From: Bordetella parapertussis
Lineage (GTDB): Bacteria > Pseudomonadota > Gammaproteobacteria > Burkholderiales > CAIKXV01
Direction of reading: 5' to 3'
Length of the DNA stretch: 12,985 nucleotides
NCBI GenBank assembly: GCA_945877995.1
Contig: CAMDXD010000069.1
Span: 1 to 12,985, forward strand
Part shown: positions 1 to 5,890 of the stretch, one piece after another
Numbering within the stretch: position 1 is the stretch's first letter
Layout: each line of letters begins with the position of its first letter
The notes under the pieces: generated by a model
The model's input: the letters and a program-made list of their open reading frames with translations, nothing else
Database searches by the model: none
Told to the model about the DNA's origin: nothing
Translations under genes and position numbers: made by a program

Positions 1-621
1 ATCACCTCGACGGCGCATCCGTTCTCGGTTGGCGATGTCCTGTGGATCGACAGCATCGTCGGCACGACCCAACTCAACGGTAGCTTTGCCCGCGTGACGG
101 CCACCGCAGCAAACACCGTGACGCTCGCCCTCGACTCGACGGGCCTGACCGCGTGGACATCCGGCGGTACGCTGGCCCGCATGACCGACAGCGGCGCATA
201 CACGCTGCGGATCGGCAAGGGTCTGGGCACCGCCTTCGTGGCGCAGACGCCGCTCTACACGGTCGTCGCGGGGGCATCGACGATCACCTCGTACACCGAC
301 TGGCGCATCACCGCCCCGCCGGCCGGGCCGGGATCGGGCTACGGTGCGGCCGCGCAGTCGATTGCAGGGGCTGTCGATGTGATTGCGACGCAGGCGGCAT
401 TCGCGGCCGCGCGGGCGTCGTTCCTGGACCTGACCGGCGCGATCACCGCGAACATCGCCTATATCGTGCCTCGACTGTCCGGGCCGCTCACGGTTCGAAA
501 TAGCGCGACGGGCGCCTTCACAGTGACGGTTCGGCCGCCGGGCGGTACCGGGGTCGTCGTCGCGGCGGGGACGACGGTGCGGCTCAATACGGACGGGGTC
601 AACACGGCTGCCATCACATGA
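1..621 (+). CDS. Phage tail/structural protein, C-terminal part (5' end outside window)
   Basis: The frame is open from the first base and ends in TGA at 619-621, so only the last 206 residues are visible. They are rich in Gly, Ala, Thr and Val and predicted to be mostly beta. The start (HPFSVGDVLWID...GTTQLNGSFARV) resembles the short beta modules of phage tail proteins often labelled 'ubiquitin-activating E1 FCCH-like'. The end (LTGAITANIAYIVPRLSG, then TVRNSATGAFTVTV and GTTVRLNTDGVN) resembles the terminal domain of tail-fibre or tail-tip proteins in many siphoviruses and podoviruses. It overlaps the next gene by ATGA, which places it at the end of the late structural operon directly before lysis. 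I infer a tail-associated or receptor-proximal virion protein; the exact part is not determinable without the N-terminus. Confidence 0.75.
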   Translation: MTSTAHPFSVGDVLWIDSIVGTTQLNGSFARVTATAANTVTLALDSTGLTAWTSGGTLARMTDSGAYTLRIGKGLGTAFVAQTPLYTVVAGASTITSYTDWRITAPPAGPGSGYGAAAQSIAGAVDVIATQAAFAAARASFLDLTGAITANIAYIVPRLSGPLTVRNSATGAFTVTVRPPGGTGVVVAAGTTVRLNTDGVNTAAIT

Positions 622-995
622 CGCCGGGCCAGACCTTCAACGAGACCGCGGCAGCGGTCGCGGCCACCTCGGGGCTCTCTGGCATGTGGCTGTCCGGGGT
701 CTCGCTGGCCTGGCTGGGCGTGCCGCTGCCGGTGCTGCTGCTCGGGCTCTCGGGCGCAATGTGCGCCAGGTCGTTTCTGCCCGTGCTGCGGCTGCCGCGC
801 CTGCTCGTGTCGATCGTCGTCGGCACGCTGGCCGCGGCTGCCGGCACACCGCTGGCCGCGCACTATCTCGGGCTGCCGGCATCGCTGCATCTCGGCCTGG
901 CGTTCTTCCTGGGCCTGTTTGCCGAGCTGGCGATCAGCTGGGCATTCCAGCGGCTGCCGGATATTGCCGATCGTCGACTCGGGGGGCGCGACTGA
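618..995 (+). CDS. Putative holin / membrane protein of the lysis cassette
   Basis: This 125-residue protein starts at an ATG overlapping the upstream stop (ATGA). It has three hydrophobic stretches, roughly residues 22-50 (with short breaks), 62-80 and 86-108, and a charged C-terminal tail ending RRLGGRD. Small size, several membrane segments and position immediately upstream of a second small membrane protein and an endolysin without signal peptide are what is expected of a holin. The holin makes the inner-membrane lesion that releases the endolysin. There is no diagnostic holin motif, so the role is inferred from topology and context; it could instead be the antiholin, with the next gene as holin. 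The stop overlaps the next start by one base (TGATG). Confidence 0.6.
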   Translation: MTPGQTFNETAAAVAATSGLSGMWLSGVSLAWLGVPLPVLLLGLSGAMCARSFLPVLRLPRLLVSIVVGTLAAAAGTPLAAHYLGLPASLHLGLAFFLGLFAELAISWAFQRLPDIADRRLGGRD

Positions 996-1240
996 TGCAG
1001 GACGTCGTCCAGATCGTGGTGGGGCTCGCGGTGGGGTGGCGCGCCCTGGTGGTCGTCAACGACATGCTGCCGGACACGCCGCACTGCATGCGCGTGCTGC
1101 ATGTGGCGCTGGGCACGATGGGTGCATGGATCGCCCTGGCCCCGTTCTTTCCGGACCAGCCGGGCGACACGCCGAAGCTCGTCGCGCTGGCGATCTACCT
1201 GATGATCGAGCTGCTCAACCGCCGGGGAATCACTGCATGA
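995..1240 (+). CDS. Small membrane protein, second holin/antiholin candidate
   Basis: This 81-residue protein begins at the ATG sharing a base with the preceding stop (TGATG). Hydrophobic segments lie at about residues 4-22, 36-51 and 61-74; the last ends in a positively charged tail (NRRGITA). The loop between the first two contains Cys31. It ends ATGA into the endolysin gene, so translation of the two is coupled. Two adjacent small membrane proteins before an endolysin usually form a holin plus antiholin or pinholin pair. Which is which cannot be told from sequence. A longer frame exists upstream of this ATG but overlaps the previous gene entirely, so I reject that start. Confidence 0.6.
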   Translation: MQDVVQIVVGLAVGWRALVVVNDMLPDTPHCMRVLHVALGTMGAWIALAPFFPDQPGDTPKLVALAIYLMIELLNRRGITA

Positions 1241-1695
1241 ACCTGTCGCCGAATTTCACCCTCCGCGAGCTGACCGACAGCGCGACCGCGATCGCGCGTG
1301 GCTGGGAGAACGTCCCGCCGCCCGAAGTGATGCCGACGCTTCGCGCCACCGCCGCCGGCCTCGAGGCCGTGCGCAGCCTGCTGTCGGGCATCGTCGGGCA
1401 CGACGTGCCGGTGCTCGTGACCAGCGGTTACCGGTCGCCTAGGCTCAATCGCGAGGTCGGCGGCAGCGCCACCAGCCAGCACATGCTCGGTGAGGCGGTC
1501 GACTTCCGCGCGCCCCAGTTCGGGACGCCGGCGCAGATCGTCGCGACGATCGCGCGCTCGTCGATCGCATTCGACCAGGTGATCAGCGAGTCGACCCGGT
1601 CCGGCGCGCAGTGGGTGCACATCTCGTTCGGCCCGCGCAACCGCCGGGCGGTGCTGCAGATCGACGACGCTGGCACGCGGGTGTTTGCCGGATGA
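1237..1695 (+). CDS. Endolysin, peptidase M15A family (zinc D-Ala carboxypeptidase-like)
   Basis: This 152-residue protein carries the peptidase M15 signature: SGYRSPRLNREVGG at residues 63-76, SQHMLGEAVDF at 80-90 and WVHISF at 126-131. The expected zinc ligands are His82, Asp89 and His128. M15A enzymes of this size cleave peptide bonds in peptidoglycan stem peptides and are common phage endolysins. No signal peptide or membrane anchor is visible, so release to the periplasm should need the upstream holin candidates. The start overlaps the upstream stop (ATGA) and the stop overlaps the Rz-type start (ATGA), giving a tight lysis operon. The N-terminal 60 residues (NFTLRELTDS...) look like the usual family lead-in rather than a separate wall-binding domain. 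Confidence 0.9.
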   Translation: MNLSPNFTLRELTDSATAIARGWENVPPPEVMPTLRATAAGLEAVRSLLSGIVGHDVPVLVTSGYRSPRLNREVGGSATSQHMLGEAVDFRAPQFGTPAQIVATIARSSIAFDQVISESTRSGAQWVHISFGPRNRRAVLQIDDAGTRVFAG

Positions 1696-2054
1696 TCGCG
1701 GCCTGGCTGGTGGCGAATCCGGCTCGGGCGATTACGCTGGCGTTCGTGCTCGCCCTGCTGGCCGGGCTCGGCGTGAGCCGCGTGCAGCTCGCCCACGCTC
1801 GCGCCGGGCTGTCGGCCGCGGTCGCCGAGCGCGACCAGGCGCAGGCTGCGGCGCTCGCCTGCTCGGCCGGGGTCGCGGAAATGGAGCGGGCGGCCGCGCA
1901 GGCTGCCCAGAACGCGCGCAGGGCGATCGAAGCAGCTCGGGCAGCCTCGGCTACGCGCCAGCCGCAGATCGCGGCGCTGGCAGCGGCAGAGCAGGCCGAC
2001 GGGTCGCTGACATGCGCGGACGCGGTGGAGCGGGTGCGCGATGCGCTTCGGTAG
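1692..2054 (+). CDS. Rz: Rz-like i-spanin (inner-membrane lysis subunit)
   Basis: This 120-residue protein has a single N-terminal transmembrane segment (about residues 12-28, TLAFVLALLAGLG). A long Ala/Arg/Glu/Gln-rich region from 33 to about 100 follows, with strong helix or coiled-coil character, and there are two cysteines (57 and 108). This is the topology of the periplasmic i-spanin, which spans the wall and contacts the outer-membrane lipoprotein to fuse the membranes in the last step of lysis. Sequence identity among Rz proteins is low, so the call rests on topology, position after the endolysin and the overlapping lipoprotein gene. The start overlaps the endolysin stop (ATGA); a longer upstream frame lies inside the endolysin gene and was rejected. 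Confidence 0.8.
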   Translation: MIAAWLVANPARAITLAFVLALLAGLGVSRVQLAHARAGLSAAVAERDQAQAAALACSAGVAEMERAAAQAAQNARRAIEAARAASATRQPQIAALAAAEQADGSLTCADAVERVRDALR

Positions 2055-2352
2055 CCTGCTGGTGGCGCTGCTGCTGGCCGGCTGCGGTACGACGGCGCAG
2101 GTCGTTCGCGTGCCGGTACCGGTGCCGTGCGTCGTCGAACTGCCGGCGGCGCCGCAGGTCTCGACCGACGCCGAGCTGCGCGCGATGTCGGATTACCGGC
2201 TCGTGCTCGCGATCGCACGGGAGCGGCTGCAGCTGCTCGGCTACTCGGCGGAGGTGCGGGCGGCAGCGGAGGGGTGCGCGCCTAAGCCCGCCCTGCAACC
2301 CGCGCCAGTGCTGGACCGGAAGGGTTTACTCGGCTTAGGCATTTTCGGCTAA
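2041..2352 (+). CDS. Rz1: Rz1-like o-spanin lipoprotein with extended C-terminus
   Basis: This 103-residue protein begins with a short signal peptide and a lipobox (LLAGC, lipidated Cys15), followed by a Val/Pro stretch (VRVPVPVPC) typical of Rz1 lipoproteins. It should sit in the outer membrane and pair with the Rz-like protein. The gene overlaps the Rz-like gene by 14 bases in another frame rather than being embedded in it. The product is longer than classical Rz1 proteins. The last 24 or so codons (from about 2280) coincide with two GCCTAAGCC repeats that I interpret as integrase arm sites, so the C-terminal tail may be coding sequence imposed on, or run into, the attachment site. Confidence 0.8.
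   Translation: MRFGSLLVALLLAGCGTTAQVVRVPVPVPCVVELPAAPQVSTDAELRAMSDYRLVLAIARERLQLLGYSAEVRAAAEGCAPKPALQPAPVLDRKGLLGLGIFG
2280..2340. repeat. Candidate integrase arm-type sites, P side (GCCTAAGCC inverted pair)
   Basis: GCCTAAGCC at 2280-2288 recurs as its exact reverse complement GGCTTAGGC at 2332-2340. The same 9-mer appears a third time at 2463-2471, across the tRNA-like core. Repeats on both sides of a core next to an integrase gene are the usual layout of arm-type sites bound by the integrase N-terminal domain. The two sites here lie inside the 3' end of the Rz1-like gene. They could alternatively base-pair in late mRNA as a long-loop hairpin. Confidence 0.55.
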
Positions 2353-2380
2353 CCCGCTGATCCGCCTCGATCTTCCCTCG

Positions 2381-2427
2381 GCATGGGGTGCAGGGGGTCG
2401 AAGGTTCGAATCCTTTCGCCCCGACCA
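2381..2427 (+). other. attP core: 3' part of a tRNA-Pro(GGG) gene
   Basis: The sequence reads as the 3' part of tRNA-Pro. It has the anticodon loop ATGGGGT (2383-2389, anticodon GGG at 2385-2387), stem GCAGG, variable GGGTC and T stem GAAGG/CCTTT around loop TTCGAAT (2405-2411). The acceptor strand CGCCCCG (2417-2423), discriminator A and CCA (2425-2427) follow. The 5' half is missing: upstream bases (TCGGC) fail to complete the anticodon stem beyond the last two pairs, so the match starts near 2381. Temperate phages that integrate into tRNA genes carry exactly such a 3' fragment to restore the tRNA. With the integrase next to it on one side and late genes on the other, this is attP rather than attL or attR. 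Confidence 0.85.
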
Positions 2428-2462
2428 ATAATCAAGGACTTAGCGTGTGCGCGCCGCTGAGT

Positions 2463-2497
2463 GCCTAAGCCGCGCCTGAACCTGTGCAGGTTTAGGC
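2463..2497. repeat. Candidate integrase arm-type sites, P' side, with hairpin at the int stop
   Basis: Three copies of GCCTRARCC lie here: GCCTAAGCC (2463-2471), GCCTGAACC (2474-2482) and, inverted, GGTTTAGGC (2489-2497). The last two form a hairpin, GCCTGAACCT (2474-2483) with AGGTTTAGGC (2488-2497), containing one G-T pair and a GTGC loop. It includes the int stop codon (2492-2494). No U-run follows on either strand, so it is a poor intrinsic terminator for the leftward operon. Integrase arm sites are the more economical reading, because the same word flanks the core on the other side. Confidence 0.55.
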
Positions 2498-3523
2498 AGT
2501 GCCCGCCGGCTTCGGCGGCAGCGTCGAGGTGACGCTGACTCGCTCCCGATGGCGCTCCAGATAGCCCTCGGTGGTGGCGAATTCGGTGTGCGCGGCGGCT
2601 ACCTGCAGCTCGCGCGGGGTCGCGCCGGCCTTCTCAAGCTCTGACAGAGCGAACGGCCGTACGTCGCGCGTGGTGATGCCCTCGGGCAGCTTCGCCGCGA
2701 TGCGTGCCGTCGCCCACATCTTGTACAGGCCCTCCTTCGTGTAGGGATGGCCGGTGCGGCTGGCGATCACGTACCCGTCGCGCAGCGTGCGCACCTTCTG
2801 CGCGGTCCTGGCCAGCTTCACCGCGGCCTCGATCTGCGGCGTCATCGGCACCGACACGGCCGCGCCCGAGCTTCGCGCGGTCTTCGATGGCCGGAAGTGC
2901 ATCAGACCGTCCTTGATCTGCGAGTCGCGCAGCAGGCGAATGTCGGTCGGCCGCTGCCGGGTCAAGTACAGCAGGTCGAGGAACGCCTTGCCCTGTGCAG
3001 GCAGCTTCGCCCGCAGCGCCCAGAACGCGGCCGCGTCGAAGCGTGCGGTGCGTGCTGGCGGCGCCGCCAGCCGGATCTCGGCGCACGGGTTCGTCGGGCA
3101 TCGATCGGTGAGCACGCACCAGGCGAAAAAGCCGGACAGCCGCGCCTTGTACGCGCGTCGGGCCGTCGGCCGATCGCTGAACTGCTGGACAAAGTCGAGC
3201 ACGTCACCGGGCCGCACCTGGTCGACGCGAAAGTCGAGGAACGCCAGCTTCATCACGGCGAACATGCGGCGGTACTCGGTGGCCACGCCCGGGGTCAGCT
3301 CGCGCGCCTTCGCCTTCATGTAGTCGTCGATGGCCACCGGCATCTGGCCGGGATCCGGCTCGACGCTCAAGTCGGCCAAGGCGCGCATCAGGGCCTGCTC
3401 GCCCTCGTCGACGCGGGTAAGCGGCACCCACTTCTGCCGGCGCTTGCCGTTCGGCAGCCGCTCCTCGGTGTCGACGGAGCGATACCAGCGGCCGTGCGAC
3501 TGGTGCACGCGGGGGATCTTCAT
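2492..3523 (-). CDS. int: Tyrosine-recombinase phage integrase
   Basis: This 343-residue site-specific recombinase should join attP to the host tRNA-Pro gene. Visible parts are an N-terminal arm-binding-type region (residues 1-60, basic), a core-binding SAM-like helical domain (about 62-150) and the catalytic domain (about 160-330). Likely catalytic residues are Arg191 (LTRQRPTD), Lys214 (RPSKTARSS), Arg289 (TTRDVRPF), His312 (AAHTEF) and the nucleophile Tyr321 (TTEGYLERH). The first position of the usual HxxR box is Arg286 instead of His. It is the last gene of the leftward operon, its ATG overlaps the previous stop (ATGA), and I see no Shine-Dalgarno of its own, so it probably depends on coupled translation. 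attP lies just beyond its 3' end. Confidence 0.93.
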   Translation of the reverse strand: MKIPRVHQSHGRWYRSVDTEERLPNGKRRQKWVPLTRVDEGEQALMRALADLSVEPDPGQMPVAIDDYMKAKARELTPGVATEYRRMFAVMKLAFLDFRVDQVRPGDVLDFVQQFSDRPTARRAYKARLSGFFAWCVLTDRCPTNPCAEIRLAAPPARTARFDAAAFWALRAKLPAQGKAFLDLLYLTRQRPTDIRLLRDSQIKDGLMHFRPSKTARSSGAAVSVPMTPQIEAAVKLARTAQKVRTLRDGYVIASRTGHPYTKEGLYKMWATARIAAKLPEGITTRDVRPFALSELEKAGATPRELQVAAAHTEFATTEGYLERHRERVSVTSTLPPKPAGTA

Positions 3524-3828
3524 CGGAAAACACGGTGCACTTCGATGCCGAGTGCTCTCATGTCAGATGTATACATCTCCTCTACGCGGAACTGGGGCAC
3601 GCCCTCGGCTATCCCGAGCGCCAGCATGCGCACGCGGAACTGCCCCGTTTCCTGATTGCTCAGCTCAGCGTAGAGGGGTTTCCACCAGCGCACGCCCTCA
3701 AGAGGGTACAGAATCTGGCTGTCCGGTTCGTACAGCGCCGCGCCGCTCGGAACCCAGGCGGGTTTGTGCGCGAGCTCCCACGCTTTCATCTGATAACAGC
3801 TGACATTTCCTAGAGTCTCGTCGTTCAC
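3520..3828 (-). CDS. Hypothetical phage protein upstream of int
   Basis: This 102-residue protein is not recognised. It starts at GTG (3828-3826), preceded by a good CGGAGGG ribosome binding site, and the GTG overlaps the upstream stop (GTGA). Its own stop overlaps the int start (ATGA). The sequence is mixed and aromatic-rich (Trp17, Trp25 and the pair WW at 48-49), with no membrane segment or Cys cluster. Part of the gene is only about 53% G+C (roughly 3541-3600), below its neighbours, which suggests a separate origin. Position directly before int is where an excisionase is often found, but I see no winged-helix or MerR-like signature to support that. Confidence 0.75.
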   Translation of the reverse strand: MNDETLGNVSCYQMKAWELAHKPAWVPSGAALYEPDSQILYPLEGVRWWKPLYAELSNQETGQFRVRMLALGIAEGVPQFRVEEMYTSDMRALGIEVHRVFR

Positions 3829-4055
3829 GCCACCCTCCGTACCTGTGGTCGATCAGTCTGCGACGACCGCGCGCCTGGCGCAACTGCACCGGCACAGACC
3901 GCCTCGTAATGCGCTCGCTCCAGCACGACGCGCCCGTCGCGGCCCAGCCTCGCCCGCCAGAACCCGGCCGCCCGGAGCGCCTCGAGCTGGCGGCTGGTCT
4001 GCGTGTAGCCGCCGCTGACCTCGATCAGCTCATCCCAGGAGAGGCGGAGGGTCAT
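3825..4055 (-). CDS. DUF4224-like small protein
   Basis: This 76-residue protein resembles the DUF4224 family. It has MTLRLSWDELIEVSGG at the N-terminus, followed by TSRQLEALRAAGF and GRDGRVVLERAHYEAV, the family's pattern of a short helical region and then a 'GxDGrvvl' beta turn. Such proteins are common in phage and prophage early regions, often one or two genes from the integrase. Their biochemical role is not established; a small DNA-binding or directionality role is sometimes suspected. I chose the ATG at 4055, which overlaps the upstream stop (ATGA), over an upstream extension inside the previous gene. The C-terminal tail after residue 57 is low-complexity. Confidence 0.8.
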   Translation of the reverse strand: MTLRLSWDELIEVSGGYTQTSRQLEALRAAGFWRARLGRDGRVVLERAHYEAVCAGAVAPGARSSQTDRPQVRRVA

Positions 4056-4339
4056 GACAGCCTCCGGAAGCCGACCGCCCAGACCCACGGGTTCGCTTCC
4101 CACGATCCATCGCCGGGCTGACCGTAAGGGCAGCGGCACTCGTCGACATGCAGCCACCACGGGTGGTCGGGGTCAACGAACCAGCCTTGCTGCTCGCCCC
4201 CCATTTCCGCGTACCACTCGCAGCCTCGCGGCATCTTCCACTTCCGCCGCATCTGCGTCTTGCTCCCATCGAGGATCGCCCGGACCATCGGGGCGGAGAA
4301 GATGACGGGCCGTGCGCGGTCCTTCACGGATTGTCCCAT
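4052..4339 (-). CDS. Shortened ASCH-like phage protein
   Basis: This 95-residue protein has an N-terminus (PVIFSAPMVRAILDGSKTQMRR, residues 11-32) that is the hallmark of a widespread phage ASCH-like family. From memory, that family is usually around 200 residues long. Family members read ...CPYGQPGD-(long middle)-GSWDANPWVWV.F.R at the end. Here CPYGQPGD (70-77) runs straight into GSWEANPWVWAVGFRRL (78-94). The middle part seems to have been deleted in frame while both ends are kept. ASCH domains are linked to RNA or nucleotide binding, but the role of these phage proteins is not settled. The ATG has a good AAAGGA site upstream. Confidence 0.75.
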   Translation of the reverse strand: MGQSVKDRARPVIFSAPMVRAILDGSKTQMRRKWKMPRGCEWYAEMGGEQQGWFVDPDHPWWLHVDECRCPYGQPGDGSWEANPWVWAVGFRRLS

Positions 4340-4575
4340 CTTCCGTCCTTTCTAGGGTTCGTTCCCTCGGGCAGCAGCTGCGTCACGTAGCCGCCGCGTC
4401 GGAGATCGATCGATTCCTCGACGGCATCGGCCAGGGGCTGCGGCGGACTGTTCCACCACCAGTCCGGCTCCTCTTCGCCGAAGTTGAGGTCGATCCAAAC
4501 CTGAAACAGGAAGTCGGCCGTTGACGCCGGGTCAAACGCGATCACCTCGGCGTCGGTGAGGCGCAGCGTCAGCAT
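4324..4575 (-). CDS. Hypothetical acidic phage protein
   Basis: This 83-residue acidic protein is not recognised. It opens with MLTLRLTDAEV, contains a distinctive EEEPDWWWNSPPQP stretch (residues 35-48) and ends in a charged, Gly-rich tail. There are no cysteines and no membrane segment. The ATG at 4575 is preceded by a weak GGTGG and overlaps the end of the upstream gene by 7 bases; the 3' end overlaps the ASCH-like gene by 16 bases. Strong embedding in the operon and a frame free of stops support a real gene. Confidence 0.65.
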   Translation of the reverse strand: MLTLRLTDAEVIAFDPASTADFLFQVWIDLNFGEEEPDWWWNSPPQPLADAVEESIDLRRGGYVTQLLPEGTNPRKDGRWDNP

Positions 4576-4772
4576 GACGCCACCGTGATCGCGATAAACG
4601 AGACCAGGCAGGCGGCGATCAGAATCGTTGCTGCGCGATCGGCCCACGGGCCGAGGCGCCGGCAGGTCACCGCGCCGAGCCAGACGGTCTGCGCAATGCA
4701 CCAGACGATGAGCAGGCCGGTGAACAGGCACCACCAGGCGAAGGTCTCCAAGTGCCAGGACAGGCGGTTCAC
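4569..4772 (-). CDS. Small two-TM membrane protein
   Basis: This 67-residue protein starts at GTG (4772), preceded by GAAGGAAG and lying 13 bases after the upstream stop. It has two hydrophobic helices, about residues 12-35 (Trp- and Cys-rich) and 46-64, joined by a positive CRRLGPWADR loop. This predicts an inner-membrane hairpin with a cytoplasmic loop. No family is recognised. Early-region membrane micro-proteins of phages often act on the host envelope or on superinfection, but nothing here tells which. A longer frame upstream overlaps the previous gene and was rejected. Confidence 0.65.
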   Translation of the reverse strand: MNRLSWHLETFAWWCLFTGLLIVWCIAQTVWLGAVTCRRLGPWADRAATILIAACLVSFIAITVASC

Positions 4773-4785
4773 GGCTTCGCTTCCT

Positions 4786-5364
4786 TCACGTCGGCTCCGT
4801 TGGGGTGGGGAGTGGGTGGGCCGGTTCGAGCGAAGGTGCGACAACACCGTCGCCCAGGCTGTTAGCGCAGCCGCCGGCCCGTGGAAGATGTGCGTCAAAC
4901 GCAGGCGTCCAGTAAAACGACTCCTGCGAATCGCTGATTGAATCGAGCGCCCATCCGGCAACGTCCCACTCGCGCCACCAGAGGACATAAGTTTCGCCGT
5001 CCCACTCGCTTGCGGGCCTCAGCGTCGTCAGCCGATCAAGCTGTGCCTTGTTCCCGCGGATGATTCCGATCGCCTCAAGCACCGAGCTTGCCCCAGTCGC
5101 CTGCACCAGCGCATCGCGCTCGGCTTCGGCTTTCTGGCCGCGCTCCTTGGACTCGGTGAGCCATTGGTCATACGCTGCAGTCGCTTCGATGTTTGCCCTA
5201 TACAGCGCATCGCGCGCGGCCAGCAGCTCCGGTGCAGCCCTCACCAGTTCGATATCCCGCACTGCCTCCGCAACTCGGTGGCCGTCGGCGCCGTAGATCT
5301 CGTCGCCAACTGCGTTCCACGGGCCCGGCGTGTGCTTCCTCATTCTTGCGAATTGATCGCTCAT
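4786..5364 (-). CDS. HTPGPW-type phage protein with coiled coil
   Basis: This 192-residue protein looks modular. Residues 10-52 carry KHTPGPW...RDIELVRAAPELLAAR, the signature of a very common but uncharacterised phage early family (HTPGPW followed by a 'LIAAAPELL' helix). Residues 50-115 are helical, with coiled-coil character. Residues 117-162 (RPASEWDGETYVLWWREWDVAGWALDS in part) resemble another common phage module that shows a Trp-rich beta region. The tail is Pro-rich (HPLPTPTEPT). The ATG at 5364 overlaps the upstream stop (ATGA) and follows AAGGA. Function is unknown; the domain mix suggests shuffling between phages. Confidence 0.75.
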   Translation of the reverse strand: MSDQFARMRKHTPGPWNAVGDEIYGADGHRVAEAVRDIELVRAAPELLAARDALYRANIEATAAYDQWLTESKERGQKAEAERDALVQATGASSVLEAIGIIRGNKAQLDRLTTLRPASEWDGETYVLWWREWDVAGWALDSISDSQESFYWTPAFDAHLPRAGGCANSLGDGVVAPSLEPAHPLPTPTEPT

Positions 5365-5642
5365 AATGCCGAGTCCTTCCCTTGAGTCGGCTGGCTGAAC
5401 TGCTGCACCGCCCACTGCATCCCGTTGCGCAGTGCGTCGTTCAACGCATCGTCGTAGCCTTGCCGGTACGCATCCGCGCCGTTTAGGCGCGCAACGTCCC
5501 CGCTCAGGCGGATGATCTCTGCGTACTGCCGAGCCAGCGCCCGACGCATCAGCGCGTTCTCGTACCGCAGCACCTGGAGATCCGGGCACAGCCTCTCGCG
5601 CACCCGGCCGCGCATCTCGATGATCCACGCGCGCAGGGTCAT
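5361..5642 (-). CDS. Hypothetical helical phage protein
   Basis: This 93-residue protein is Arg- and Leu-rich and probably largely helical over residues 5-55, with ALARQYAEIIRLSGDVARLNG suggesting a short coiled coil (written here in part). The YRQGYDDALNDALRNGMQ stretch near residue 60 is a pattern I associate with small phage proteins of unknown role. The ATG at 5642 overlaps the preceding stop (ATGA) and follows GAGGA. No catalytic or metal-binding motif is visible. Confidence 0.7.
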   Translation of the reverse strand: MTLRAWIIEMRGRVRERLCPDLQVLRYENALMRRALARQYAEIIRLSGDVARLNGADAYRQGYDDALNDALRNGMQWAVQQFSQPTQGKDSAL

Positions 5643-5890
5643 GGCAGGTTCCTCATCATCGCCAAGGCACGCGACGACATCACAACGTGGGGGGCATTAG
5701 GAAGGCCGAGCATTCTGGGGTTAAGAGCAAACGCGAATTGCACCACTCGCGTGCCAAACCGTTTCGTCCACTTCTTCTGGATGCGCCGGTGATAGGCCGT
5801 GCCCTTGCGTTTCGTGTGCTTGCGAGCAGGGACCGTCCCATACGTGATCGCGTCGTTAACCACGACGCGCATGCCGTGCAGGGCGATCAT
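5639..5890 (-). CDS. Hypothetical basic phage protein
   Basis: This 83-residue, strongly basic protein (KHTKRKGTAYHRRIQKKW at residues 24-41) is not recognised. The basic stretch suggests nucleic-acid contact, but no fold can be named. The ATG at 5890 overlaps the upstream stop (ATGA); Met7 is an alternative start. The gene is about 55-58% G+C over most of its length, clearly below the operon average, so it may be a recent arrival. Confidence 0.65.
   Translation of the reverse strand: MIALHGMRVVVNDAITYGTVPARKHTKRKGTAYHRRIQKKWTKRFGTRVVQFAFALNPRMLGLPNAPHVVMSSRALAMMRNLP

Noticed and set aside
2381..2427. A functional tRNA gene
   Set aside because: Only the part from the anticodon loop to CCA is present; the acceptor 5' strand, D arm and most of the 5' anticodon stem are missing, so it cannot make a tRNA.
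2474..2497. Intrinsic terminator for the leftward operon at the int stop
   Set aside because: The hairpin is good, but no T-run follows on either strand, and its arms match the repeats flanking the tRNA-like core, so attachment-site elements explain it better.
2747..3655. A 302-codon plus-strand frame opposite the integrase
   Set aside because: It is antisense to a clear tyrosine recombinase with catalytic residues in place; the translation has no recognisable features.
3520..3828. Excisionase assignment for the gene directly upstream of int
   Set aside because: Only the position supports it; the protein is longer than typical Xis and lacks a recognisable winged-helix or MerR-like motif, so I left it hypothetical.
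4055..5642. Shared N-termini MTLRL / MLTLRL / MTLRAW in three leftward genes as signs of duplication
   Set aside because: The similarity covers only five or six common residues and does not continue; chance or similar initiation context is enough.
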